Shown here one piece after another: positions 36,459 to 46,719 of a DNA stretch of 64,000 nucleotides (its first letter is position 1; the number at the start of each line of letters is the position of its first letter). Location: assembly GCF_027257155.1 (NCBI RefSeq), contig NZ_JAPWDU010000003.1:620001-684000 (forward strand). The letters are read 5' to 3'. Both the position numbers and the translations under genes were made by a program. Under the pieces are notes generated by a model, which saw only the letters and a program-made list of their open reading frames with translations, made no database searches and was not told the DNA's origin. Source of the stretch: Cerasicoccus sp. TK19100 (GTDB lineage: Bacteria > Verrucomicrobiota > Verrucomicrobiia > Opitutales > Cerasicoccaceae).

Positions 36459-36746
36459 ATGGATGAACCTGAGTTTGACGACCCCATCGAGCTGCCCATC
36501 GACGGTGTGCTCGACCTGCACACCTTTTCCCCGCGTGACGTCAAGGAGCTGCTGCCCGCTTATTTTGAGGAATGCCTGGCGCGGGACATCACGCAGGTGC
36601 GGGTGATCCATGGCAAGGGAACGGGCGCGCTGCGGGAGTTTGTCCACGCCCAGCTTCGGAAAATCCCGATGGTGAAAAGCTTTCAGTTGGCCGGCGAATC
36701 CGGTGGCGGCTGGGGCGCGACGATCGTGGAGCTGAAGCGCGGCTAA
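36459..36746 (+). CDS. Smr-domain protein
   Basis: 95 residues from the ATG at 36459. GVLDLHTFSPRDVKELLPAY, ITQVRVIHGKGTGALREFV and a final GGWGATIVEL match the Smr domain found at the C-terminus of MutS2 and in stand-alone proteins, with the conserved DLH and HGKGTG. Smr domains act as endonucleases or RNA-binding/ribosome-rescue modules. Here it stands alone. The reading frame is open from 36399 but the inner ATG fits the domain boundary. Confidence 0.88.
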   Translation: MDEPEFDDPIELPIDGVLDLHTFSPRDVKELLPAYFEECLARDITQVRVIHGKGTGALREFVHAQLRKIPMVKSFQLAGESGGGWGATIVELKRG

Positions 36747-36757
36747 TTATTTTAAAA

Positions 36758-36798
36758 GGAAGAGCGGAAAGCTTGGTCGTTTAACTTTCCGTTCTTCC
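36758..36798. terminator. Bidirectional terminator-like hairpin
   Basis: Fourteen-base stem GGAAGAGCGGAAAG / CTTTCCGTTCTTCC with one G-T wobble, between two convergent genes (Smr protein ends at 36746, lipoprotein ends at 36835). Short A/T runs flank it. Confidence 0.6.
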
Positions 36799-36834
36799 CG
36801 ATCTTCCTGTTTTAAAACTTCGGACTGCTCTGAA

Positions 36835-37281
36835 TTACTGCTTGGGCCAGACTTGCTCGCCGATGTCGAGCTTGGCTTGGATGTCGGCTTGGCTGTCGAT
36901 GAAGGTCACGCCCTCCATATCCGGGCCGATCTTCTTGCCGATCACATAGTATTCCGGGGAAATGTCGGGCAGGGTGAGCTTTACCTCGTCGCTAATTGGC
37001 GTGATGACCTGGGCGGCCATGCCTTCGGGAACGGTAAGCTTGCTGATGACCCAAATTTCTTCGCCCACGACCCAGACGGAGTCGATCTTGATCGAATAGC
37101 CGGCGGTCGGGGCCTCCAGCTCGATCTTGTAAGTGCGCTCGGTTACCTGGACGCTGCCGGACTGATTGGCAGGCTTGTTGTCGGCGGGCAGCTCGATGAA
37201 CGGCTTCTCGTCCTTGGAGTCGCCACAGGCGGCAAGGAACAGGCTGGAGGCAATGATTGCGGGGATAAAGTATTTACGCAT
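36835..37281 (-). CDS. Putative lipoprotein of unknown function
   Basis: 148 residues from the ATG at 37279-37281. The signal MRKYFIPAIIASSLFLAACG ends in a lipobox (FLAAC), so the Cys is lipidated. The mature part is predicted beta-rich (TYKIELEAPTAGYSIKIDSV, VWVVGEEIWVISKLTV). No family recognised. It is tailed by the hairpin at 36758-36798. Probably periplasm-facing. Confidence 0.7.
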   Translation of the reverse strand: MRKYFIPAIIASSLFLAACGDSKDEKPFIELPADNKPANQSGSVQVTERTYKIELEAPTAGYSIKIDSVWVVGEEIWVISKLTVPEGMAAQVITPISDEVKLTLPDISPEYYVIGKKIGPDMEGVTFIDSQADIQAKLDIGEQVWPKQ

Positions 37282-37324
37282 GTGGGTAAATTGAGCGTCG
37301 CGAGGCCGGGAGGCAACGAAATGT

Positions 37325-37441
37325 TTTCTCACGGAGACACGGAGGCACAAAGGCCAGCGTGGCGAGATGGTTTCACGCGAAGACGCGTGAAATAGAAAAT
37401 ACCTGCTTCCCAGCTTTGTGCCTCCGTGCCTTCGTGAGAAA
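37325..37441. repeat. Inverted repeat with CACGGAGGCAC arms and inner hairpin
   Basis: Outer arms of 28 bases (37325-37352 and 37414-37441; two mismatches) read TTTCTCACGGAGACACGGAG and onward GCACAAAG. Nested inside is TTTCACGCG-AAGA-CGCGTGAAA (37371-37392). The CACGGAGACACGGAGGCAC motif is one I recall from intergenic repeats of Verrucomicrobia and relatives. It occupies the gap between the lipoprotein gene and purK. Confidence 0.8.
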
Positions 37442-37467
37442 CTAAAACACGCCTCGCCGGCTTTCGC

Positions 37468-38607
37468 CTAAACCAGCTTCGCAAACAACGCATCCGCCGC
37501 CGCGACAGCTTCCTCAATGGTGTCTTTTAACACTGTGAAGTGGCCCATCTTGCGGCCGGGGCGGGGTTCGCCTTTGTCGTAGAGGTGGAGCTTTACATCG
37601 GGGTCCGCGAGCAGCGCTGCCCAGTCGGGCTCGCCGTTTTGCCAGACATCGCCGAGTAGGTTGACCATGACTGCCGGTCGCAGGAGCTTGGGGTTGCCCA
37701 GCGGCAGGCCGCAGACGGCGCGGATGTGCTGCTCGAACTGGCTGGTCTGGCAGGCGTCGATGGAGTAATGGCCGCTGTTGTGGGGGCGGGGTGCCATTTC
37801 GTTGACCAGCACTTCGCCGCTTTCGCGGACAAAGAGCTCCACCGCCAACAGGCCGACGGCGTCAATGGCCTCGGCCACGCGGAGCGCAAGCGCGGCGGCG
37901 TCATCGAGCACGCTTTGCGGCAGGCGCGCCGGGACAATGCTCTGGTGCAAAATGTGGTTGCGGTGGATGTTCTCCGCGATGGGAAAGGTGCTCGCCTGGC
38001 CGTCGGGCCCGCGGGCGACAATCACTGAGCACTCGGCCTGAAAGGGCACCCAAGCCTCGACCACGCCCAGCGGCATGTCGAGCCCCGCCCAGATCGCCGC
38101 GAAGTCGGCGTCGGCCTCGGTGATTTTTACCTGGCCCTTGCCGTCGTAGCCGAAGTCGGCCGTCTTAAGCACGCAGGGGGTCCCGAGCTCCTTGACCGCT
38201 TGGGCCAGCTCGTCGGTGCTCGCCACCACGCGGAAGTCCGCGCAGGGGATGCCGTTGCTCTTGAGAAATTCCTTTTCCCGGCGGCGGTTCTGGCAAATGT
38301 GCAGCACGTTTGCGCCGGGGCGGACGGGTGGGCCGGCGTTGGAGACGGTGTCTACCGCCTCACGGGCGACATTTTCAAACTCCAGGGTGACGACATCGCA
38401 GCTTTCGGCAAAGGCCTTGAGCGCGGCCGGGTCGTCGTAGCCGGCGTTGACCTCTGCATCGGCCACCATGGCCGCCGCGCCGCCCTTGCTGGGCTCGAAC
38501 ACGCGGAACCGATAGCCCATCGCGCGGCCGGCCAGGATGCTCATGCGCCCCAGTTGTCCGCCGCCCAACATGCCAATCGTTGCGCCCGGCTGATAAGTGT
38601 CGCTCAT
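37468..38607 (-). CDS. purK: 5-(Carboxyamino)imidazole ribonucleotide synthase PurK
   Basis: ATP-grasp enzyme that makes N5-CAIR, the PurE substrate. The ATG at 38605-38607 gives 379 residues (MSDTYQPGATIGMLGGGQLG). Motifs: GMLGGGQLGRMSILAGRAMG, PCVLKTADFGYDGKGQVKI, LAVELFVRESGEVLVNEMAPRP (PurK-type ATP-grasp end) with HNSGHYSIDACQTSQFEQHI. A longer frame from 38661 is unlikely. Divergent from a cytochrome c gene. Confidence 0.96.
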   Translation of the reverse strand: MSDTYQPGATIGMLGGGQLGRMSILAGRAMGYRFRVFEPSKGGAAAMVADAEVNAGYDDPAALKAFAESCDVVTLEFENVAREAVDTVSNAGPPVRPGANVLHICQNRRREKEFLKSNGIPCADFRVVASTDELAQAVKELGTPCVLKTADFGYDGKGQVKITEADADFAAIWAGLDMPLGVVEAWVPFQAECSVIVARGPDGQASTFPIAENIHRNHILHQSIVPARLPQSVLDDAAALALRVAEAIDAVGLLAVELFVRESGEVLVNEMAPRPHNSGHYSIDACQTSQFEQHIRAVCGLPLGNPKLLRPAVMVNLLGDVWQNGEPDWAALLADPDVKLHLYDKGEPRPGRKMGHFTVLKDTIEEAVAAADALFAKLV

Positions 38608-38709
38608 GCCAACACGGTTTTCCGAAGCGCCCGAAAGGCAACTGAATTTTTTAGGCGGCATTATACGCCTTCTGCTTGTCGTTGTTTATGGACGTGCTTC
38701 AATGGGCGA

Positions 38710-39159
38710 ATGAAATCAGGCGTGGTCACATTTTACATTATTGCCGCCTTGCTCATGTCTGGCTGCGGTGAGCGGTCGTCGGGGGATGTGCCGTCGAAGC
38801 CTGCGCCGCCGCCGAAGCCGATTGCGCTCGATAACAGCGTGAAGACCGGTGAGGAGCTTTATGCGCTGCATTGCCTGTCCTGTCATGGGGAGCAGGGGCA
38901 GGGTGTCGCGGAGGTGTTTCCGCCGCTGGCGGGCAGTCCGCGCCTGCTGTCGGCGAAGAATTTCGCACATGGCCTGATTCACGGCTTTCCGCGGCCCAGT
39001 GATCCCAACGGTTCCCCCTGGATGGGCGAGATGCCGAAGTTTTCCCACCTGAGCGACGAGGACCTCGCCAAGCTGTCTACCTACGCCCGGCAAACCTGGG
39101 GCAACGCCACGGATGTGGTCACGGTAGAGATCGTTGCCGAGCAGCGTGCGCAGCCTTGA
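38710..39159 (+). CDS. Monohaem cytochrome c lipoprotein
   Basis: 149 residues. Lipobox LLMSGC with Cys19; a proline-rich spacer; then the haem motif CLSCH at 55-59 in EELYALHCLSCHGEQGQGVA and a distal Met in WMGEMPKFSHLSDEDLAKLS. This is a small class I cytochrome c attached to a membrane by lipid, acting in the periplasm. Redox partner unknown; no oxidase gene is near. The start ATG at 38710 is the only good one with a signal peptide. Confidence 0.9.
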   Translation: MKSGVVTFYIIAALLMSGCGERSSGDVPSKPAPPPKPIALDNSVKTGEELYALHCLSCHGEQGQGVAEVFPPLAGSPRLLSAKNFAHGLIHGFPRPSDPNGSPWMGEMPKFSHLSDEDLAKLSTYARQTWGNATDVVTVEIVAEQRAQP

Positions 39160-39802
39160 GGTAATTTTGGGCGAAAGGAGCGTTCAGGCCTTGCCAATTG
39201 CGGCGGTTTTTGTCAGGATAATGACCGTGAAAGTCGTCGCCAAAGTAGGAATCTGGATGCTTTAAGCATCGGCGACTGAGCGACCAAGCGTCGCCGACTG
39301 TTCAACGAAGTATCGCCGACTGTTCTGGGAAGCGTCGCCGACACTTCGACAAAAGCCTGGTAGGGGGATGGTCTGAGACGCGGGCGGTTGTTGGCTGAAC
39401 AACAGGTGTGTTGTTGAGACATTGCAGCGGCGGGCTGTTGCTTGGGAGTGAGCCGGGGTAGACCTTCGCTTGGGGGGTTGAGCGAAACGGGCAAGCATTG
39501 TGATTTTCGACAAATCGCTGCGGATGGGGTGCACTAAATGTTATTGGTTCATGAGGGGATCGTGCGCTGTTAAATAAATATTATATCAAGGGGCGCGTTT
39601 TTGCATTTATATAAGTAGGTTTGGGGTGGTTCCTGTCTTGGGTAGGCGATGGCATCTGCTGCGCGTTTAATAAATATTATAAGTTTCTTGACTTCGGGTT
39701 TGGAGTCGGGTTAGGTGGAGGTCCTCTCGAATTTAGCAATTCGTCTGGCCTGAGCTACCCCGCAAAAAGGTCAATCTACCCAACCCCAACTCCCATACCC
39801 TT
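39160..39802. other. 643-bp non-coding region upstream of the PL6 lyase
   Basis: No credible gene: open frames of 60-93 codons here lack start signals and family features. The left part holds four 22-bp tandem repeats (39264-39351). The right part (39540-39800) is AT-rich and contains the exact 13-base direct repeat AATAAATATTATA at 39573-39585 and 39669-39681, each preceded by a GCGC; these are candidate binding sites for a regulator of the lyase. Confidence 0.6.
39264..39351 (+). repeat. Four 22-bp imperfect tandem repeats (AAGCGTCGCCGACTGTTC...)
   Basis: Copies at 39264-39285, 39286-39307, 39308-39329 and 39330-39351 share AAG-(C/T)-(A/G)-TCG-(G/C)-CGACT and differ mainly in the last four bases. 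Period is 22 with no spacer, so it is not CRISPR. The short cycle of about two helical turns would present all copies on one DNA face. Confidence 0.85.
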
Positions 39803-41977
39803 ATGAATGCATCTACTCTGCTGCATGGGCGATGCCATGCGCGATACCCGCTGTTCCAGCGTTCTTCTTCCCCCGGATTCTCACTGCTTGCGCGCAGTTT
39901 GCTAATCAGTGCTTTGCTGGCGTGTCCGTTCTTGTCTAGAGCGGCGACTTATTCGGTTAGCTCGTATGAGGATGTGGAGGATTACTTGACGGGCGATGGT
40001 GTGCCGCAGGCCGTCGCGGGCGACATCTTGGAGTGGGTGGATGGCACCTACCACAATCAGACGGTGGTCCTGGCTGGCGTCGACGAAATTACGCTGAAGG
40101 CAGAAACGCCGGGCGGGGTCATTTTCACGGGCGAGAGCTACATCTGGCTTGGTAGTGATGACAGCACGGTTAGCGGCTTCGAAATACAAGTGCCGGACTA
40201 CTACGAGGCGCAAGATCCGCTGAGCGAGGCCGATCGGTCGACGGTTTTGGCGTTTCGGTCGAGCAGCAGTGATCACGCCTACGGCTCACGCATCAGCAAC
40301 TGCCGGATCGTCGATAACTACGACAAGACGAACAGCGTTCCCGAAGGCGAGGACTCTTACATGAATGCCCAGGTGTGGGTCATGTTTTTCGGTATTGGCA
40401 ATCAGCTCGAACATTGTTCCTTCGAAGGCAAGGCGACCTGGAAGCCTTTGGTCGTCGTGCGTTTCGATAATGCGGGAGACGGCGGGCATATCATTAAAAA
40501 TAACTACTTCGCCGATCGTCCGCTGGCGCACTCGCACGATAGCAACGGCTGGGAGATTATTCGCATCGGCGACAGCAACTCGGTTTGTGAAGACTCTGAA
40601 ATCGTCGTGATGGACAATCTGTTCGAGCGTTGCGACGGCGAGGTCGAGACCATCTCCAATAAGACCAATGCTAACTTCTTCATCTCGAATACCTTTCGCG
40701 ACACGGAAGGCCAGATCAGCATTCGGCAGGGTCTGAATTGTCTGATTGAGGGCAATTACTTCATCGGCACCGAGAACTCCCGGGAAAGCGGCGTGCGGCT
40801 GACGGGCGAGGGCCACGTGGTCGTTAACAACTACTTCGAGGGCATTCACGGCTCGGGTGGCCGGGCAACAATCTCGCTGGTCATGGGCTATAGCGCCTGG
40901 GTTGATGGCTGCTCCGGTGTGTCGGACTACCGGCCGGTGGACAACGTCCTGCTCGCGCACAACACGATGGTCAATTGCAAGCGCCCCTTTGAGTTCGGGG
41001 CCTACAGCAAATCGTATAACCATGAGCCGCCGAGCAACGTGAAGGTTTACAACAACGCGGTTTATAGTGACAGCACGCAGGCCATTCTCACTTACTCCGA
41101 TGCTGGCTCAGGCGTCAGCTATTCGGGCAATGTGTTTTTCCACGATGATGGCGCGGGTATGCTGTTCAGCGGAGTATCGCCTAGCTACACCAGCACGGAG
41201 ATCGATTTTGACGACCCGGATTTTGTTTACGATTCCGGCTATGGCATTTACCGGCCTGACTCCGCGAGCCCGGTGAACGGGGCCGCGCAGGCGGTCGTCG
41301 CTGAAGCCGGGGCAGATATTCTGGGCAATCTGCGCCCCGCCAGCGGGCGTGACGCCGGAGCCGAAGAAAAGTGGGGTGCGACGCAAACTTCGGCCAACTA
41401 CCACCCGCTGGTGGCCAGTGATGTCGGCTGCACTTGGGGGCCCAATGCCGGCCCCGGTCCGAGCAGTCCGCAAACCGTGGTCTTGAATCCAGTGCATGAT
41501 GCATTCGTGCGCGACGGCGTGCATGCGGACACCAACTTTGGCGGCGGCTATTACATGGGCAATCTCTACGTGGAGCTGTCGGGCGTCGACCACAGTAAGC
41601 GCGCCTACCTGATGTATGACCTCAGCTCAATTACCGGCACGGTGACGAGCGCCACGTTCCGCATCAAGATAGAGAGCCTGGATCCCGGGGTTAAGAATTC
41701 CCTCCGCCCGGTCTCGGACGACACTTGGGACGAATACGGGCTCACTTGGAACAATAAGCCTGGCTACGGCAGCTCAATGGGCACGATCACGCTTACTACC
41801 GCCGGCGCATGGGCCGAGTGGGACGTATCCACCTACATCGATACCGAAGCCAGTGGTGATGGCTTGGCGTCATTTTGCGTGCTCCCGCATTCGTTGTCAC
41901 TTTACGAAGACGCGTATTACTACTCTGCCGAGGCCGCCAGTGGCAATCGCCCCGAGCTGGTCGTTACCTTCGAGTAG
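39803..41977 (+). CDS. Polysaccharide lyase family 6 (alginate lyase/chondroitinase B-like) with C-terminal CBM96-like domain
   Basis: 724 residues with a long N-terminal signal region (hydrophobic part LARSLLISALLACPFLSRAA). Residues about 50-510 form a right-handed beta-helix of PL6: repeated N-x-F/N-x-F coils such as NNYFADRPLAHSHDSNGWEI and IEGNYFIGTENSRESGVRLT. The PL6 catalytic pair is visible as K287 (SNKTNANFF) and R308 (ISIRQG). The last about 165 residues (TVVLNPVHDAFVRDGVHADT, AYLMYDLSSITGTV, WDEYGLTWNNKPGYGSS) form a DNRLRE/CBM96-type carbohydrate-binding module. Likely secreted and acting on alginate or chondroitin-like uronate polymers. Confidence 0.88.
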   Translation: MNASTLLHGRCHARYPLFQRSSSPGFSLLARSLLISALLACPFLSRAATYSVSSYEDVEDYLTGDGVPQAVAGDILEWVDGTYHNQTVVLAGVDEITLKAETPGGVIFTGESYIWLGSDDSTVSGFEIQVPDYYEAQDPLSEADRSTVLAFRSSSSDHAYGSRISNCRIVDNYDKTNSVPEGEDSYMNAQVWVMFFGIGNQLEHCSFEGKATWKPLVVVRFDNAGDGGHIIKNNYFADRPLAHSHDSNGWEIIRIGDSNSVCEDSEIVVMDNLFERCDGEVETISNKTNANFFISNTFRDTEGQISIRQGLNCLIEGNYFIGTENSRESGVRLTGEGHVVVNNYFEGIHGSGGRATISLVMGYSAWVDGCSGVSDYRPVDNVLLAHNTMVNCKRPFEFGAYSKSYNHEPPSNVKVYNNAVYSDSTQAILTYSDAGSGVSYSGNVFFHDDGAGMLFSGVSPSYTSTEIDFDDPDFVYDSGYGIYRPDSASPVNGAAQAVVAEAGADILGNLRPASGRDAGAEEKWGATQTSANYHPLVASDVGCTWGPNAGPGPSSPQTVVLNPVHDAFVRDGVHADTNFGGGYYMGNLYVELSGVDHSKRAYLMYDLSSITGTVTSATFRIKIESLDPGVKNSLRPVSDDTWDEYGLTWNNKPGYGSSMGTITLTTAGAWAEWDVSTYIDTEASGDGLASFCVLPHSLSLYEDAYYYSAEAASGNRPELVVTFE

Positions 41978-41996
41978 GCAAAAGTCAGTTCACCCG

Positions 41997-42034
41997 CAGC
42001 CGTAGCGCTCAGGCGCACGGCTGGGTGGGCCTTT
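41997..42034 (+). terminator. Terminator-like hairpin after the PL6 lyase
   Basis: CAGCCGT (41997-42003) pairs with ACGGCTG (42017-42023); the outer CACCC/GGGTG extends the stem around a small bulge, and TTTT follows at 42032-42035. It also lies just beyond the end of the convergent small lipoprotein gene. Confidence 0.55.
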
Positions 42035-42055
42035 TAGTTGCTGCAAAGGACGGGA

Positions 42056-42295
42056 TTAGTTGCCCGTGTTGCCAATGGCACCTTCCATCTGCTGCTCTTC
42101 ATAGCTGTTGAGCAGGCCGCTTTGCTCCATACCTTCGACGTCGTTGGTCTGGCGTTGGTTGAGGTCTTGCGTCACCGCGCCGGTGCTATCACTCATGGGT
42201 TCCTGGGAAAGGACGGCCTTTTCGCCGGCGTCTTCGTAGTTCTTGCAGCCAACCATTGCGGCGGCCAGGGCGAGTAGGCAAACGGTGTATTTCAT
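42056..42295 (-). CDS. Small lipoprotein of unknown function
   Basis: 79 residues from the ATG at 42293-42295. MKYTVCLLALAAAMVGCKNY is a lipoprotein signal with lipobox AMVGC. The remainder is polar and low in hydrophobicity (QEPMSDSTGAVTQDLNQRQT) without recognisable domain. It may be an entericidin-like or structural lipoprotein, but the resemblance is only in size. Confidence 0.6.
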   Translation of the reverse strand: MKYTVCLLALAAAMVGCKNYEDAGEKAVLSQEPMSDSTGAVTQDLNQRQTNDVEGMEQSGLLNSYEEQQMEGAIGNTGN

Positions 42296-42467
42296 GTCGT
42301 TAACATGGCACACCTGAACGCTTGGACAATATAAAAGTCCTGTATTCGGCGAAAAATGCCGCCTTTTGCACGACTATAAGAGTTATGCTTGTCAAGCGGG
42401 CAAATATTTGCTCCTTGGAGCGTTCTTTTGGCTCCAAGTAGCCGCGAAATCCAAACTGTAAACCACC

Positions 42468-44571
<2,104 letters not shown>

Positions 44572-44573
<2 letters not shown>

Positions 44574-44587
44574 CAACGAGCGTTGCT
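44572..44587. repeat. AGCAACG-AG-CGTTGCT palindrome on the fusA stop codon
   Basis: Seven-base perfect arms starting inside the TAG stop (44571-44573). No T-run follows, so it is not an ordinary terminator. Confidence 0.6.
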
Positions 44588-44594
44588 TCCTTTC

Positions 44595-44620
44595 GCAAAG
44601 TTACTTTGCAAAACAAAGCT
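44595..44620. repeat. GCAAAGT/ACTTTGC palindromes after fusA
   Basis: GCAAAGT-T-ACTTTGC (44595-44609) overlaps ACTTTGC-AAA-ACAAAGCT (44603-44620), two inter-leaved members of the ACTTTGC family. The second shares its right arm with the fusA terminator. Confidence 0.7.
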
Positions 44621-44647
44621 CCCGGTTATTTGCCGGGAGCTTTTTTT
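44615..44647 (+). terminator. Rho-independent terminator of fusA
   Basis: Eleven-base stem AAAGCTCCCGG / CCGGGAGCTTT (44615-44625 and 44633-44643), seven-base loop, then a T-run to 44647. Confidence 0.92.
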
Positions 44648-44683
44648 GCTTTTCGACCTGAGCAAATTGGCAATGCTGGTGGC

Positions 44684-45526
44684 ATGTCCCCCACCTTGTT
44701 TGACCCCGATGTCCGCGTCGAATCCGACGTGACTTACCTTGATCCCGCGCGTGCTGAAAAGCTCGATGTCTATCTGCCGCCGGCAGACATGCCCGGGCCT
44801 TATCCGGCGGTGCTGCTGATCCATGGGGGCGGGTGGCGCATCTTGGACAAGGCGCAGGACCGCGAGAAGAACATCGGCTACACCTTTGCCAAGGCGGGCT
44901 ACGCAGTCTTTTCCATCAACTACGCGCTCAACGAGATCACGAAAGACCCCGTCACGGGCAAGATTGTCTCGGAGAAAGTCGTCTGGCCACAGAACCTTTT
45001 CGACTGCAAGACGGCGCTTCGGTGGATTCGTCGCCACGCCAGCCAATACCAGGTGGACGGCTCGCGCATCGCGACGATGGGCGGCTCTGCGGGTGGTCAC
45101 TTGGCCACGCTGGTCGCTGCCACCGCCAAAGACGAAGCGATGAACCGCGGTGGACTTTATCTGGAAGAGTCCAACGCCGTTACCTGCGTGCTGAATTTTT
45201 ACGGAGTCACGGTTCCGCGTGATCGCTGGGTGGCCTGCTTCCGTGGGGCGACCGACGCGGAGACCGAAGCCAACATGAAGGCGTGCTCCCCGCTGACTTA
45301 TCTGGACGACGACTTTCCGCCTATTTTCATCACGCATGGTTCGGGTGACGCCACGGTCGAGGTGGATTACTCCCGCGAATTCGTGGCCGAGCTCGCCCGC
45401 CGCAAGCTGCCTTACTGGTATTTTGAAATCGGCAATGCCCCGCACACCTACAACCTGCAACCCGAGCACATGGACCTCCGCCCGCTGGTTCTCCAATTCC
45501 TCAAAGAGCAACTTGCCGGGAGGTAG
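44684..45526 (+). CDS. Alpha/beta-hydrolase esterase (BD-FAE/lipase family)
   Basis: 280 residues from the ATG at 44684; the longer frame would overlap the fusA terminator. The oxyanion motif HGGGWRIL, nucleophile ATMGGSAGGHLATL (Ser), an Asp in HGSGDATVEVDY and the His in GNAPHTYNL complete the catalytic set of carbohydrate-ester or aryl esterases. No signal peptide is seen. The enzyme could deacetylate sugar polymers given neighbouring lyases, but substrate is inferred. It is followed within six bases by the 322-bp repeat element. Confidence 0.85.
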   Translation: MSPTLFDPDVRVESDVTYLDPARAEKLDVYLPPADMPGPYPAVLLIHGGGWRILDKAQDREKNIGYTFAKAGYAVFSINYALNEITKDPVTGKIVSEKVVWPQNLFDCKTALRWIRRHASQYQVDGSRIATMGGSAGGHLATLVAATAKDEAMNRGGLYLEESNAVTCVLNFYGVTVPRDRWVACFRGATDAETEANMKACSPLTYLDDDFPPIFITHGSGDATVEVDYSREFVAELARRKLPYWYFEIGNAPHTYNLQPEHMDLRPLVLQFLKEQLAGR

Positions 45527-45531
45527 ACGTT

Positions 45532-45853
45532 CCTAGGGCCAACGGACATTCAACTTTCAGAAAATTTGCCCCAACGGGGCTACGCATCAAGAGCCCAGGG
45601 TTGGCTTGAGGCCGCAGAGCGGCTGAACGCCTACCCTGGGAATACGAATACGTAAATTGCCTATCCCAACGGGATTGCGCAAAACGACATCTTGCGCAGC
45701 CCCGTTGGGGCTGGGAGATAACCGAGCATCCAGTTTCCCAGGGTAGCGCTTCCCGCAAGCGGTTCGCTTTAACCCTGGGCTATAGTTGCGTAGCCCCGTT
45801 GGGGCAGTATTTGCAGCAATCAAGATATAAAATGAATGTCCGTTAGCCCTAGG
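45532..45853. repeat. 322-bp nested-palindrome element with 21-bp terminal inverted repeats (MITE-like)
   Basis: Terminal arms CCTAGGGCCAACGGACATTC (45532-45552) and its inverse (45833-45853), one mismatch. Inside are paired motifs in order: CCCCAACGGGG, CCCAGGGTTGG, TACCCTGGGAA, ATCCCAACGGGAT, GCCCCGTTGGGGC, TTCCCAGGGTAG, AACCCTGGGC and GCCCCGTTGGGGC. The right terminal arm contains the stop codon (45849-45851) of the glycerophosphodiesterase gene. No open frame for a protein. The CCCAACGGGG and CCCTGGG modules resemble dispersed repeats of Planctomycetes and Verrucomicrobia that I recall. Confidence 0.85.
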
Positions 45854-46652
45854 GCTGCGTTCCTAAGGCTGCTGCAATGACGCCGGGCACATTGGTGGTG
45901 ATGCTGTCGACGCCGGCAGTCGCCAAATATTGGGCAAGCGGCGGCTGATCCACCGTCCACACATGCACATCGAGCCCCTCATCTTTCAGTAGCTGGATAT
46001 TGTGTGGCGTGAGCGGTCCTTTGGCGGACAGGCTGACCGCATCGGCATTCACTTGCTTGGCCAGTAGCATGACCGAGCGGATGTTGGGGGTTACCGAATT
46101 GTGGGTTACCCGAAAAGAAATGAGTAGGCTGGTCTGAATGTCCGGTTGCTGCCGCTCGATGTCTTTGATGATTGCTGGTTCGAACGAAATTACCAGGAGC
46201 TGGTTGATCGGAAATTTACTCTCCGCAAGCTCGGTTAAAAACGGAGCCACCAGATTTGGATCTTCCTTTAGTTCGATGACTGCTAGTTTGTCCGATGGCA
46301 CCGTCTCTAAAACTTCGGTGAGCGTCGGCATGCGCTCCTCGGCGAATCGCTTGTCTTTCCAGGAGCCCACATCGATCTCCCGGAGTATTGCCCAGTCGGT
46401 TTCATGGACATTACGGATTTGCGTTGAAATTTCGCTCGTCGAGGCATCATGGATGCACACCAATTGCCCATCTCGGGAAAGGCGGAAGTCAGCCTCGATG
46501 GCATCGGCCCCTTGCTCCCAGGCCAGTTTGAAAGCGGCCAAGGTATTCTCTGGCGCATCGGCGGAAGCACCACGATGAGCAACGACCAGAGGCGTGGCAC
46601 TCGCGGTGAGTGTCATTGTGAAACTGGCTAGGAGAAATGCGAATTTACCCAT
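45849..46652 (-). CDS. Secreted glycerophosphodiester phosphodiesterase (GDPD)
   Basis: 267 residues with signal peptide (MGKFAFLLASFTMTLTASAT). The GDPD signature HRGASADAPENTLAAFKLAW with EADFRLSRDGQLVCIHDAS supplies the metal and catalytic residues; later IELKEDPNLVAPFL and DVHWT-like VHVWTVDQPP fit the TIM barrel. It hydrolyses glycerophosphodiesters in the periplasm to scavenge phosphate and glycerol phosphate. Its last codons and stop belong to the repeat element at 45532-45853. Divergent from hxlR. Confidence 0.92.
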   Translation of the reverse strand: MGKFAFLLASFTMTLTASATPLVVAHRGASADAPENTLAAFKLAWEQGADAIEADFRLSRDGQLVCIHDASTSEISTQIRNVHETDWAILREIDVGSWKDKRFAEERMPTLTEVLETVPSDKLAVIELKEDPNLVAPFLTELAESKFPINQLLVISFEPAIIKDIERQQPDIQTSLLISFRVTHNSVTPNIRSVMLLAKQVNADAVSLSAKGPLTPHNIQLLKDEGLDVHVWTVDQPPLAQYLATAGVDSITTNVPGVIAAALGTQP

Positions 46653-46719
46653 TGTGTAAGTTTATCACTTTTGCCGTTCGACACTTGCGCAGGCGCCCCG
46701 GTTCCACACACTTGTCGCT

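Noticed and set aside
39264-39351. CRISPR array
   Set aside because: The repeats are contiguous 22-mers without spacers of their own, and no cas gene is present.
39621-39806. 61-codon frame before the PL6 gene
   Set aside because: Composition is unlike a protein and it overlaps the PL6 start; no ribosome-binding site or homology.
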